Assembly (NCBI GenBank): GCA_902651635.1
Contig: CACRSC010000061.1
Span: forward strand, 152,741-216,740
Origin: Mastigamoeba balamuthi
Lineage: Eukaryota > Evosea > Mastigamoebida > Mastigamoebidae
Direction of reading: 5' to 3'
Length of the DNA: 64,000 nucleotides
Shown here one piece after another: positions 10,150 to 21,267 of this stretch (position 1 is the stretch's first letter; each line of letters opens with the position of its first letter). The position numbers and the translations under genes were made by a program. The notes beneath the pieces were generated by a model. The model was not told the origin of the DNA, did not search any database, and saw only the letters and a list, made by a program, of their open reading frames with translations.

Positions 10150-13100
10150 ATGGCCAAGTACTTCACGACCACCAAGAAGGGTGCGCGCAGGCCCTCCTCC
10201 CTCTCCTGCTTCTCTTGCGGGGCGCGGGGCACAGGGCGTCGCTCCGCTGCTCTCAAGCGTTATAATTGCTGCCCTCTGTTGCTCTTTGCTCCGCACGACG
10301 TCGTGTGCGGCGCTGCCCCCCCCGCCTCGCGCTGTTCGCGATGCTCGTGCTGTCCCCCCACTCTGCGCCCCGATGGTGCTGCTGCTGTGCTGCTGTGCTG
10401 GGGGGGCGTTGGGGTGTTTGTTGGCGCTGTGCCGTTNNNNNNNNNNNNNNNNNNNNNNNNNNNNNNNNNNNNNNNNNNNNNNNNNNNNNNNNNNNNNNNN
10501 NNNNNNNNNNNNNNNNNNNNNNNNNNNNNNNNNNNNNNNNNNNNNNNNNNNNNNNNNNNNNNNNNNNNNNNNNNNNNNNNNNNNNNNNNNNNNNNNNNNN
10601 NNNNNNNNNNNNNNNNNNNNNNNNNNNNNNNNNNNNNNNNNNNNNNNNNNNNNNNNNNNNNNNNNNNNNNNNNNNNNNNNNNNNNNNNNNNNNNNNNNNN
10701 NNNNNNNNNNNNNNNNNNNNNNNNNNNNNNNNNNNNNNNNNNNNNNNNNNNNNNNNNNNNNNNNNNNNNNNNNNNNNNNNNNNNNNNNNNNNNNNNNNNN
10801 NNNNNNNNNNNNNNNNNNNNNNNNNNNNNNNNNNNNNNNNNNNNNNNNNNNNNNNNNNNNNNNNNNNNNNNNNNNNNNNNNNNNNNNNNNNNNNNNNNNN
10901 NNNNNNNNNNNNNNNNNNNNNNNNNNNNNNNNNNNNNNNNNNNNNNNNNNNNNNNNNNNNNNNNNNNNNNNNNNNNNNNNNNNNNNNNNCCCCCCCCCCC
11001 CCCCCCCCACTGCACCGCGGGCCACTGGGGGCGGGGGGGGCGCTGGCTGGGTTGCGGGATGGCTTTTGGGGTTTTGGGGATCGGGGGGTGCGCGCAGCAC
11101 CGTTGCGGCGCCCAAACAACGCAAAGTCGCCAAGAGATCCTGCGAAAGAATGGAGGGAGGGGCGGCAGAGACATGAGCAGTTGAGCAGAGAAGAAGGGGG
11201 CAACAAGGGGGGCAACTGTATAACAAGGGACAACGCACACACACACAGGGGAGCTGCACGACCTGAAGGAGGAGCTGGGGAGCCCGCGGGACGAGAAGAA
11301 GTGCGAGGCGGTGAAGAAGGTGATAGCGGCGATGACCGAGGGCAAGGACGTGTCGAGCCTCTTCACCGACGTGCTCAACTGCATGCAGACGCACAACCTG
11401 GAGCTCAAGAAGCTCGTCTACCTCTACGTCATGAACTACGCCAAGAGCCAGCCCGACCGCGCCATCCTCGCCGTCAACACCTTCCAGAAGGACGCCTCGG
11501 ACCCCAACCCGCTCATCCGCGCCCTGGCCGTGCGCACCATGGGCTGCATCCGCGTGGAGCGCATCACCGAGTACCTCGCCCAGCCCCTGGCCCTCTGCCT
11601 CAAGGACGCCGACCCCTACGTGCGCAAGACGGCCGCCGTCTGCGTCGCCAAGCTCTACGACATGAGCCCCGAGCTCGTCGTCGCCCAGGGCTTCCTCGAC
11701 ATGCTCAAGGACCTCCTCGCCGACTCGAACCCCATGGTCGTCGCCAACGCCGTGGCCTCGCTCCGCGAGATCAGCGAGCGCAGCGCCGCCAACAGCGAGG
11801 GCGCGGCGGCCTTTGCGGTGGACAGCACGGTGCTGACCAAGCTGCTGGCGGCGCTCAACGAGTGCACCGAGTGGGGCCAGGTGTTCATCCTCGACTCGCT
11901 GGCCGTGTACCGGCCGCGGGACGCGCGCGAGGCCGAGAGCATCGCGGAGCGGGTGGCGATACGGCTGAACCACTCGAACAGCGCGGTGGTGATCAGCGCG
12001 GTCAAGGTGGTGCTGCTCTGCATGGAGGTGATCACGAGCCAGGACCTGCTGCGCTCGTACACGCGCAAGCTGGCGCCGCCGCTGATCACGCTGCTGTCGA
12101 GCGGCAAGGAGCCCGAGATACAGTACGTGGCGCTGCGCAACATCAACATTGTGGTGCAGCGCCAGCCCGAGGTGCTGCGCGCAGAGATCAAGATGTTCTT
12201 CTGCAAGTACAACGACCCCATCTACGTCAAGATGGAGAAGCTCGAGCTCATGATCATGCTCGCCAACGAGGCCAACATCGACGTCGTCCTGCCCGAGTTC
12301 AAGGAGTACGCCACCATGGTCGACGTCGAGTTTGTCCGCAAGGCCGTCCGCGCCATCGGCCGCTGCGCCATCAAGCTCGACGCGGCCGCCGAGCGCTGCA
12401 TCCAGGTCCTGCTCGAGCTCATCCAGACCAAGGTCAACTACGTCGTCCAGGAGGCCGTCGTCGTCATCAAGGACATCTTCCGCAAGTACCCCAACAAGTA
12501 CGAGAGCGTCATCGCCACGCTCTGCGAGAACCTCGAGACGCTCGACGAGCCCGACGCCAAGGCCTCGATGATCTGGATCATCGGCGAGTACGCCGAGCGC
12601 ATCGACAACGCCGCCGAGCTCCTCGACCGCTTCCTCGAGTCGTTTGCCGACGAGAGCGCCCAGGTCCAGCTCCAGCTGCTCACGGCCGTCGTCAAGCTCT
12701 TCCTCAAGAAGCCCAAGAACACGCAGGACATGGTCCAGAGCACCCTCAAGCGCGCCACCACCGAGGTCGACAACCCGGACCTCCGCGACCGCGCCTTTAT
12801 GTACTGGCGCCTCCTCTCGAGCGACCCCGAGGCCGCCAAGGCCGTCGTCCTCGGCGAGCGGCCCCTCATCAAGGACACCTCCTCGGCCCTCGACCAGGAG
12901 CTCCTCCTCCAGCTCCTCGAGAACCTCGGCACCCTCGCCTCGGTCTTCCACAGGCCCCCCGCCGCCTTCATCTCCAAGCTCCGCGCCAAGGCCAAGGCCA
13001 AGGACGACGACGACGAGGCCGCCGAGCCCGAGTACGAGCGCGACACCACCGACGCCTCCCCGGCCCCGGGCGCCGGCGCCTCGGCCGCCTCTGCCGCCCC

Positions 13101-14067
13101 CGCCGCCCCGGCCAAGTCGGCGAACCTCCTCGACATCGACTCGCTGCTCAGCAGCTCCCCGGCGCCCGCGGCGGCCCCGGCCTCGTCCACCAGCCCCCTC
13201 GACGCGCTCGCCTCGCTCAGCTCGCCCGCGGCCCCGGTGGCGGCCGCGCCCGCGGGCCTCGACATCTTCGGGGGCGCCCCGGCGTCGATGCCCGCTGCGG
13301 CGGCCGCGGCGCCGCTGGCGGTGCAGAAGGAGACGTGGCTGCCGGCGGACAAGGGCAACGGCATGGAGCTGCGCGGGTGCATCGTGCGCCGCGGCGGCCA
13401 GGTCTTCATGGACCTCACGTGCACGAACCGCAGCGGGCAGGCGCTCTCGCAGTTTGCGATGCAGATCAACAAGAACGGCTTCCTGCTGGCGCCCGCGGCC
13501 CAGCCCTCGTTCCCCAGCATCTTCCCGGGCCAGTCGGCCGACTGCTCGGTGCCGCTGACGCCCTCGGGCGCCGCCGGCGTCCTGGGCACGCACCTGCAGG
13601 TGGCCATGAAGAACAGCACGGGCCAGATCTCGTACTTCACGGCGCCCCTCTACGCCGCCGTCTTTGCCGAGGGCGCAGAGCTCGACAAGAACAGCTACCT
13701 CGGCCAGTGGAGGGCCATCCCCGAGGCGTCCGAGGTCGTCAAGGACCTGCCCTCGCACGGCGCCGACGTCGGCACCGTCACCCGCAAGCTCGCCTCGGCC
13801 AACATCACAGAGACGGCCCGCAGGCAGCTCAACGGCAACGTGCGCGCACAGCACACACCGGCACTCCCCTCCCTCCCTCTCCCCCTCTGACGCCCTCGCT
13901 CGCTCTCTTAGGACGTGCTCTACATCTCGGCGAGGACGATCAACGGGCTGCAGGTGCTGGGCGAGCTCACGATCGCGCCCGGGGGCCAGAGCGTCAGGCT
14001 GGCCACGCGCTCCTCGGACCCCACCGTCATCCCCGTCTTCGAGGCCGCCATCACGAGCCTCCTGTGA
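10150..14067 (+). CDS. AP-1/AP-2 complex beta-adaptin (large subunit)
   Basis: Three exons: 10150-10180, 11249-13839 and 13912-14067, giving about 925 residues, close to the usual size of beta1/beta2-adaptins. Exon 1 encodes [10 protein letters not shown], which matches the family N-terminus. Exon 2 carries the armadillo-like trunk ([36 protein letters not shown]), an Ala/Pro-rich hinge with a clathrin-box-like LLDIDSLL near 13125, and the start of the ear ([16 protein letters not shown]). Exon 3 completes the ear and ends TSLL. The protein should be a core subunit of a clathrin adaptor at the trans-Golgi network or plasma membrane. Sequence alone does not separate AP-1 from AP-2 beta. Both introns start GTGCGCGC. 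Intron 1 (1,068 bp) is unusually long and contains the assembly gap, so its true length is unknown. Confidence 0.95.
10437..10989. other. Assembly gap (553 N) inside beta-adaptin intron 1
   Basis: A run of ambiguous bases, followed by a run of about 19 C (10990-11008). The homopolymer probably caused the gap. Any reading frame drawn across it is meaningless. Confidence 0.98.
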
Positions 14068-14265
14068 GGGCCCCGCACCCTCGCACCGCACCGCCCCGCA
14101 CGGGGTGGGCGGCGCATAGCCCCCGCGGCGGCACACGGTGAGCAGCAGCAGTACATGCACAAAGAAACAGCAACAGAAACAACGCCACTGCTTTGCCCCC
14201 GGCACAGACTGCGACGCAGCACACGTTCCAGTGCACAGCCCTAAGGAACTAGTAACTGAAGAGGT

Positions 14266-14478
14266 AAAAAGCGGGCTGGTTGGGGTTTTGCACTGCGTCA
14301 ACTGCAGAGCAGCAGGGAGGGCATCATTTCCACATCTTGAGTGATGGCGTCTTGACCGTTAGACCATCTCGCGCCTTGCGGCACAAGAGAGGGAGTCGAA
14401 CCCTGGAGCCCGTTCGCCAGTAAATGTTCCATTTTTGCTGGCGCCCAAGCAGCGCAATGGTTACCATTAGAGCAGCCC
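14266..14478 (-). ncRNA. Permuted tRNA-like RNA unit, copy 2
   Basis: Read on the minus strand, from GGGCTGCTC (14478) to a five-T run (14270-14266) that would serve as a Pol III terminator. The order is T-arm first (loop TTCGACT, stem AGGG/CCCT), then acceptor 3' strand TCTTGTG (14388-14382), an 8-nt linker CCGCAAGG, acceptor 5' strand CGCGAGA (14373-14367), a D-arm with an A-box-like TGGTCTAACGG, and an anticodon-like arm. The two acceptor strands form seven pairs, two of them G-U. The anticodon arm is irregular: CATC/GATG closes a six-base loop, so no sure anticodon can be read. It shares its whole architecture and long flanks with the plus-strand copy at 14945-15151. It may be a live gene, a degenerating copy, or part of a tRNA-derived repeat. 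Confidence 0.6.
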
Positions 14479-14944
14479 GTGTAGCCATTCGGGTCACCAG
14501 CCCTCATCTGTCAAGAATCTTCTCTCGGGGAATCGCCGTTATGGGAGGACCCGCAATATCAAAACCACGACCCCATCCTGCTCCTTCCCGCTCTGCCGAC
14601 TAGACAACAATATAAAGCAGTGTTCTGCTTTTGCATGGGCACAGCGGCCTCAACGTGGACCAACTCAAGCCCTCTGAGGTACACGACAGTCATTAATGCG
14701 GAAAAGTTGGCGTTAGGATAAACTCGCCTTCAGTTGTGTCCAACGCAAGAAGCGGTGTCGCCGAGCAGAGACTATGTGGCTCCGCATGCGTGCCGTCCGT
14801 TCGTACTGTTGAATGCGCGTCAGTCTGCAGTAGACGTTAGAGACACAGTGGCGGCAGGATTCCCCATCATGTTAGCAGCCCCATAACTGCATGTCTTTCC
14901 TCAATCCCGCGTGTGTTCCGTGGAGATCTCTGGGACTGCAATCT
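14479..14944. other. Spacer between the two divergent tRNA-like units
   Basis: About 470 bp of mixed composition with no convincing reading frame. I see no second tRNA-like fold in it. It presumably carries upstream signals for both units, but no TATA-like box is at a typical distance from either. Confidence 0.35.
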
Positions 14945-15151
14945 GGGCTGCTCCAATGGCCCTCGGCATTGCATGGGCGCCAGCAAAACTCCTACTTTCG
15001 CTGGTGAATGGGCTCAAGGGTTCGACTCCCTCTCTCCAGTCACAAACTGGAGATGGTCCAGCGGTCAAGACGCCAGACTCTCAATCTGGAGACGATGCCC
15101 TCCCTGCTGCTCTGCAGCGAACGCAATGCGTGGCCCCAACCAGCTCATTTT
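14945..15151 (+). ncRNA. Permuted tRNA-like RNA unit, copy 1 (CTC anticodon)
   Basis: From GGGCTGCTC (14945) to TTTT (15148-15151). In order: T-arm 15016-15032 (loop TTCGACT, four pairs plus an A-C mismatch), acceptor 3' strand TCTCCAG 15033-15039, 7-nt linker TCACAAA, acceptor 5' strand CTGGAGA 15047-15053 (seven perfect pairs), T8-G9, D-arm 15056-15071 (GTC/GAC type), anticodon arm 15073-15089 with a perfect CCAGA/TCTGG stem and the seven-base loop CTCTCAA. Anticodon CTC would read Glu codons. There is no T-arm downstream and no D-arm upstream, so the tRNA is complete only when permuted. Flanks form extra helices: GGGC/GCCC, TTCGCTG/CAGCGAA and CATTGC/GCAATG. Internal A- and B-box sequences are present in reversed order. 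Caution: the base after the acceptor 3' strand is T, an unusual discriminator for tRNA-Glu. Confidence 0.65.
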
Positions 15152-15197
15152 ATTGGACGAGAAGCGGGCCGTGCTGGCCACTGCAAATGTCCCCGCG

Positions 15198-16538
15198 TCA
15201 GAAGCACTTGGTGTTGACGATTGCTGGGCCCGACTCGTCGTACCTGCACATGCGCGGAGAGGCCTCAGTGCCAGCGACCCCCGGGGAGCGTGTGTGCAGA
15301 GACGCGCACTCCTCCTTGGAGATCCAGTGCTGCATGAAGGTGGAGAGCGAGGCCAGTATGGAGCCCCCGATCCACACCGAGTGCAGGCGCTCGGGCGGCG
15401 CGATGACGTTGACCCTCATCGATGGCGGCACGAGGGCCCGCAGCTCCTTCATGAGGCGCTCGGGGAGCCCCCGTGTCAGCGTGGCGCCGCCCGAGAGGAC
15501 CACGTTGTTGTAGAGGTCCTTGCGCAGGTCCACGTCGCACCTGTTGATCGACTCGAGCACCGCCTCGTGCAGGCCCTGCGCGGCCACGCCTACCAGCGCC
15601 GGCTGGAACAGGCCCTCTGCGCACTGGAAGCGCTCGCTGCCCAGGGCGACCACGCGGCCGTCGGGCAGCTCGTAGCTCTGCTCCGCCTCGGGGCCAGCGG
15701 CAGCGGCAGCCCGCAGCTCCTGCTCGTAGTCGAGGGCCACGCAGCTCAGCTTCTCCTTGGCAGCGCGGGCCACTTCGCGCCCAGCAGGACCTGCGAGCGG
15801 GCACCCCCGCTGCGCCAGGAGCTTGGCCACTGCGGGGCGGCGGTCAGCAAGCGTGTGCGAGCAGGCAGCGAGAGAGAGAGAGAGAGAGCTGGTGGAGCGC
15901 ACAGTGGTCGGTCATGTCGCGGCCGGCGAGGTCGCGGCGGAGGATGGCGTGGCGCACCGTGTAGCCCTCGTAGACGGGGGCCAAGTGGCAGGCGGTGTCG
16001 CCGACGTCGACGATGAGGGCGGTGCCGCGGCCCGAGGCGTAGAGGGCGAGGAAGGCCTGCAGGTCCACGTGCAGGGCGGGCACGTGCAGGTTCTCAAAGG
16101 CCACCTGCGCCATCCGCTCGCGGTTGGCCGGCGGGTTCAGGGGCGCCTCTGTCAGCAGCAGCGGGTGCTCCTCGGGGGCCACGCGCAGCTCGTTGTACAT
16201 GATGCTGGACAGCAGCGACGCAGGGGTCAGCGGCCTCAGCAGCAGAGTCAGCGGGCGGCGGGTGCGTGCTGCTGCAAGACGGCCTCCATGGCGTCCCAGT
16301 CGGCGACCACGCCCTGCTCCATCGCGTGCACCACCTCCAGCGCCTCTCCGCGGCCCTCGGCGCGCTGGGCGTCGTTGCCCACGCAGGCGCTGCGCCCGCG
16401 GCCCTGGGCGCTGCCTGTCGGGCGGCCCACAACCGTCGCTACCGTCGCCCGCGGGGCGTCGTCCCCCGCAAAGCCCGCCTTGCACGCCAGCGACCCCATG
16501 TCGATGACGACGGCCTGCACCTCGCACTCGCTCGCCAT
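15198..16538 (-). CDS. Divergent actin / actin-related protein
   Basis: Multi-exon gene from ATG 16538 ([15 protein letters not shown]) to stop 15198. Actin landmarks appear in order: [19 protein letters not shown] (about 16490-16440), [20 protein letters not shown] (about 16200-16140), [38 protein letters not shown] (about 15970-15915), [41 protein letters not shown] and the terminal KCF. The last intron (15309-15244, 66 bp, GTGCGCG to TGTGCAG) has no stop and a length divisible by three; splicing it restores the actin C-terminus. The protein is clearly actin-like but diverged: the second phosphate-binding segment reads DVGDTACH, and much of the DNase-loop region is replaced by Gly/Arg-rich sequence. 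It could be an unconventional actin or a fast-evolving ARP. Boundaries of the first two introns are uncertain. Confidence 0.85.
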
Positions 16539-17004
16539 CGCGTTGGGTTTGCGGTGGCCCTCGCTGCCCGACTGATTCGCTGTTTGGCGGTAGTCGATCC
16601 CACCACAAACGTTGCTGCGTTCCCCGAAAGAGGTCGCCGGCACACAACTAACCCCATCCCTCCAGGAAAAAGGGAGCGCACCAACCCGAGGCCGTGGCGC
16701 CTCCAAGCAACGCCGCCGCGCCCATAACGAGAGCGGATAAGAAACGAGGGGGCGCAACGTGCGAAGAAGACACTCTTTGTTATTTCGCAGACATGCCGAG
16801 ACGCCTCGCACGGCCAGCGGGATGGGCGGGTGATGCAGGGCATGGGAGGGGGCGGCAGCCTCAAAGAGGAAGAGAGAAGCAAGAGAATTCACAGCGGTGT
16901 GGTAAGCGTGCGGTGGGTGCGGCGTTGGCCGAGGGGAGCAGAGCAGAGCAGAGACTGTCCTGGCGCGCGCGCACGGAGGGAGCAGCAGCGGAGAGCAGCC
17001 CCGC
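16539..17004. other. Intergenic region, actin-like 5' side to transhydrogenase 3' end
   Basis: GC-rich non-coding DNA with no gene I can support. An isolated TTATTTCGCAGAC at about 16779-16792 lies 240 bp upstream of the actin-like ATG and could be part of its promoter. Confidence 0.3.
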
Positions 17005-20000
17005 TTAGTCGTGGAACATGAGGAGCATGCGGTAGGTGACGAAGAAGCCACCGCAGATGTTGATGGTGGCGAGGGTGGTGGCGCAGGCGCCGAGGAGGGC
17101 GTAGGGCGTCATGAGCTGCGCAAAGGGCGTGAGGCAGAGCATGCCGCCGACGACGATGATGCCCGAGATGGCGTTGGTGACAGACATGAGGGGCGTGTGC
17201 AGGGCGGGCGTGACGCTCCAGATGACGTGGTAGCCGACGATGATGGCGAGCACAAAGTCCATGAAGTGCGTGATGAACGTGTTGGGCACAAAGAAGATCA
17301 TCGAGACCAGGAACGCCAGCAGCGACCCCAGGTAGACGTAGGTCCTGCGCGTGTAGCCCTCCTCGCCCTTCTTCTCGTGGACCGCGGCCTTGGGGGGCTC
17401 GGGCTTCTTCTTGGCGGGGGCTGCGCTGACGGCCATCTTGGGCGGGGGGTACGTGACGGTGCCGTCCTTGCAGCAGGTCATCTGCTCGACGACCTGCTCC
17501 TTGGTATTGACGACAAACTTGCCGTGGTCGTTGAGCATGTCGAGCAGGTTGAGCATGTTCTGCGAGTAGAGCTGCGAGGCCTGCGGGCCCATGCGGCTCA
17601 CAAAGTCGGTCTCGCCGATGATCGTCACGTCGTTGGGCGTCTTGATCGACTCCCCGGGCCTCGTCAGCTCGCAGTTGCCGCCCGTGCCCGCCGCCAGGTC
17701 CACCACGACGCTCCCGGGGCGCATGCTGCGCACCATGTTCTCCTTGATCAGGATGGGCGCCCGCCTGCCCGGGATGGCCGCCGTCGTGATCACAATGTCG
17801 CTCTGCGGGCACATGCGCTCGAACAGGCGCATCTCGGCCTCGATAAACGCCGCGCTGATGGGCTTGGCGTAGCCGTTGGCGTCCTCGGCGTCCTCGTCAA
17901 TGTCCACCGGCACAAACTCGCCGCCCATCGAGACGATCTGGTCCTTGACGCTGCGCCGCGTGTCAAACGCCCGCACCACGGCTCCCAGGTTCTTGGCCGT
18001 CCCGATGGCCGCCAGCCCCGCCACGCCGCAGCCGATGATGAACACCGTCGCCGGCGGCATCTTGCCCGCTGCCGTGATCTGCCCCGTGAAGACCCGCCCG
18101 AACGCGTGCGAGGCCTCGATGACCGCGCGGTAGCCCGCCAGGTTCGACAGCGACGACAGCGCGTCCAGCTTCTGCGCCCGCGTGATGCGGGGCACCATGT
18201 CCATCGCCAGCACCGTCACCCCCTTCTTGTTCAGCTCGGCCAGCAGCGCAGAGTTCCTGGAGAGGCGAGGACGAGCCGTTGAGTGAGGCACTGGGAGAGA
18301 TTGGGGCAGAGGGAGAGGGAGACGCACTTGGCGGGGTAGAAGAAGGAGATGAGGGTCTGGCCCGAGCGGAAGAGCGAGGCCTCGGCGCCCTCGGGGAGGG
18401 TCCTGTCGGGGGGCTGGACCTTGCAGATGACCTGGGCGTTCTTGTAGACGTCGCGGACGTCGGGGACAATGTGGCAGAGCGCCTTCTCGTACTCCGAGTC
18501 GGGGGCGGCCGAGAGGGCGCCGGCGCCGCTCTGGACGACGATGCCGAAGCCCTTCTTGCGGAGGGCGAGGGCCGTCTGCGGGGTGATCGAGACCATGCGC
18601 TCGTCCTTGGTGACCTCCTTGGGGATGCCCAGCACGCAGAACACCTGCGGCAGGTCCTCTGCGCGCACCTCGGCCTGGCCCGCCATCAGCGCCGTCTTCT
18701 CCGTGGCGGCGGCGGCCACCTCGCGGACCTCGACCTTGTGCTTGCTCAGCTCGCCCAGGACCTCCTCAAAGGCCTTCTTCGAGTCGCCAAAGAGCATGCG
18801 CGTGTTCTCGTAGTAGAAGAGCGGGTTGTCGACGCCCGCGTAGCCCGAGGCCATCGTGCGCTTGTTGACGATGCACGTCTTGGCCTTGAACGTCTCGATG
18901 ATGGGCATTCCCGCGATGGGGCTCGTGGGGTCCGTCAGCGCCACGGGGTTGACAATGTCGTTGGCGCCCACGACAATCGCCACGTCGGTCTCGGGCAGGT
19001 CCGGGTTGATCTCGTCCATCTCCAGCACAATGTCGTAGGGCACGTTGGCCTCGGCCAGCAGCACGTTCATGTGCCCCGGCAGCCGCCCTGCCACCGGGTG
19101 GATCGCGAAGCGCACGCGCTTGCCCATCTTGCGCAGCATCTCCGTGATCGACGCCACCGCGTGCTGCCCGCGCGCCACCGCCAGCCCGTAGCCAGGCACA
19201 ATCACTATGTCCTTGGCCGCCACCAGCGCGTCGCTCACGTCCTTGGCCGTCCACGCCGTCACCTCGCGCGGGCCCTCGGACGCCGTGGCGCCCCCCGCTC
19301 CCTGCGGGCACCCGCGCAGCCCCCGTGGCGTCAGAAGCGCCGCACCGGCAAGTGGGGCCCCGGAATTTTCTCAGTATTCTCAGAGGCCTCCCCGTCTGCC
19401 CCCTCGCAGCCCACCACCGAGGCCCAAGCACACCCAGCACACCCACCACCACAACCGACAGAGCACGATGCGTGGGGCGGACCTTGGAGGCAGCGACAGG
19501 GGCAGCGGTCTCGCCGCCAAAGCCGCCGAGGATGACCGAGACAAAGTGGCGGTTCATGGCCTCGCACATGATGTAGCTGAGGATGGCGCCGCTGCTGCCG
19601 ACGAGGGCGCCCGTGACGATCATGGCGTCGTTGTTGAGCATGAAGCCCGAGGCGGCCGTGGCCCAGCCCGAGTAGGAGTTGAGCATGGAGATGACGACGG
19701 GCATGTCGGCGCCGCCGATGGCCATGATGAGGTGCCAGCCCACGAAGAAGGCCACGCCGGCGTTGAGCAGCAGCAGCCAGAGGCGCGCGTGGAAGGCCGT
19801 GGGCATCATCATGTAGGCGACCATCATGAGGGCGCAGCCGCCGCACGAGCCGGCGTTGATGACGTGGCGGAACCAGCCGCCCAGGATGAGCGGGGCGCTG
19901 CGGATGTGGCCGGCGAGCTTGCCAAAGGCGACGATGGAGCCCGTGAAGGTGATGGCGCCGATGAAGACGCCCAGGAAGGTCTCCACGTCCTGGACGGCCT

Positions 20001-21267
20001 GCGTCGAGCTGAAGGCCTCGAGGGGCCCCTCGCGCAGGTAGTTGGCGACGCCCACAAAGACGGCCGCCAGGCCCACGAAGCTGTGCAGGCACGCCACCAG
20101 CTCGGGCATCGACGTCATCGCCACCCGCGACGCCACGTAGAACCCCACGCTGCCCCCGGGTATCACGCACAGCCAGAACGTCCCGTACCCGCTGAAGTGC
20201 TCTCTGCGCAGCGCACGCATCCAGCCAGCCAGCCACAGCGTCAGCCCCCGCGGTGAAGAGATGATCATGATGGTGCATCACTCACACACACACACAACCT
20301 CCCCCCCCCCCCAGCAAACAACGGCACAACGACACAAGGGTTGAGCGTGCCAGACACAGGCCACTAGGCAATCCCAGGGGCCATCCCGCAGACAACAGAC
20401 AATGACGACACAACAACAACAACCACAACCACAACCACAACCACGACAAGGGACCAAGGCAGGCAGCAGCAGAGGGCGAGGCAGAGGGCAGGGCGCGGGG
20501 ATCGGGTGTCCCTTGCGACAGAAGAGGAGGGGGCGCCGGCGAAGACGGCGAGATGCAGGGCCCAGTGGAAAACGCAGAGGACACGTGGGTGAGGGCGTCG
20601 CCGGTGTTGTTTTCGGTGCCTCCGGTGCCCTGCCACTGGCCCCACGCCCGCTTACCCCGCAATATTCCCCACGCGCACCCCGCGGGCACCGCCCAGGGCA
20701 GGGCGCCCCGCTGCGCCCCGCGAGCAGCAGGGCGGGGGGCGGGGGCGTCGGGCGGGGCGGAGGGGGGGCGGGGCAGAACAGGGGCCGACAAGCAAAACAA
20801 AAGCGGGCGAGGGGCCAACGGAAAACAACAAAATGGTGCACACATCCACACGTGCACAGAGAGAGACACGAGAGAAGGGGCGGGGCCAGCGCACCCGTCG
20901 AGGAAGGTGGCGCCCAGCGCGATGGACATGCCGACCATGCCCAGGACGTTGCCTCCCTTGGCCTGCGGGGCCCTGGCGCGTGAGGGGCTGGGCGGGTGCC
21001 AGGGCGCGGAGGAGGGCAGGGGACCCCCATCGGGCAACACCAACGGCCAACAAACAAACAGCCAACCCAATCCACCCAACAAATACCCCGCTGCCTGCCG
21101 CACTGGGGGCAGCCCCAGCCCCAGCCCCAGCCCCAGCGCCAACGGCGAGGAGAGGGCGATGCCAGGCGCACCTTCTTCTGGGAGGCGAGGCCTGCGAGGC
21201 TGAGGATGAAGAGGATCGAGACGGCGACGTAGCTGATGCCCGTCACGTTCTGGAAGCTGGCGCCCAT
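17005..21267 (-). CDS. NNT: NAD(P) transhydrogenase, fused beta-alpha type
   Basis: Five exons: 21267-21172, 20962-20895, 20203-19483, 19301-18328 and 18256-17005. They join in frame to about 1,036 residues. The protein begins with PntB-type membrane helices ([59 protein letters not shown]). Next comes the NADP-binding domain III ([41 protein letters not shown]) and a short Ala/Val linker. The PntA NAD-binding domain follows ([39 protein letters not shown]), and the alpha-type helices come last. The enzyme couples hydride transfer from NADH to NADP with proton movement across a membrane. The beta-then-alpha order is the reverse of animal NNT and is known from Entamoeba and Eimeria. No separate targeting presequence is visible before the first helix. 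Intron 2 (692 bp) is much longer than the others. Confidence 0.95.

Noticed and set aside
9943-14301. Minus-strand open frame of about 1,450 codons across the N gap
   Set aside because: It is antisense to beta-adaptin and runs through 553 ambiguous bases. Its Val/Leu/Asp/His-rich translation is what the reverse of GC-rich coding DNA gives.
14945-15151. Reading the unit as the tail of one ordinary tRNA followed by the head of another
   Set aside because: No D- or anticodon arm lies upstream of the T-arm and no T-arm lies downstream of the anticodon arm, and the two acceptor strands pair with each other in both copies. A degenerate tandem pair would not keep that pairing.
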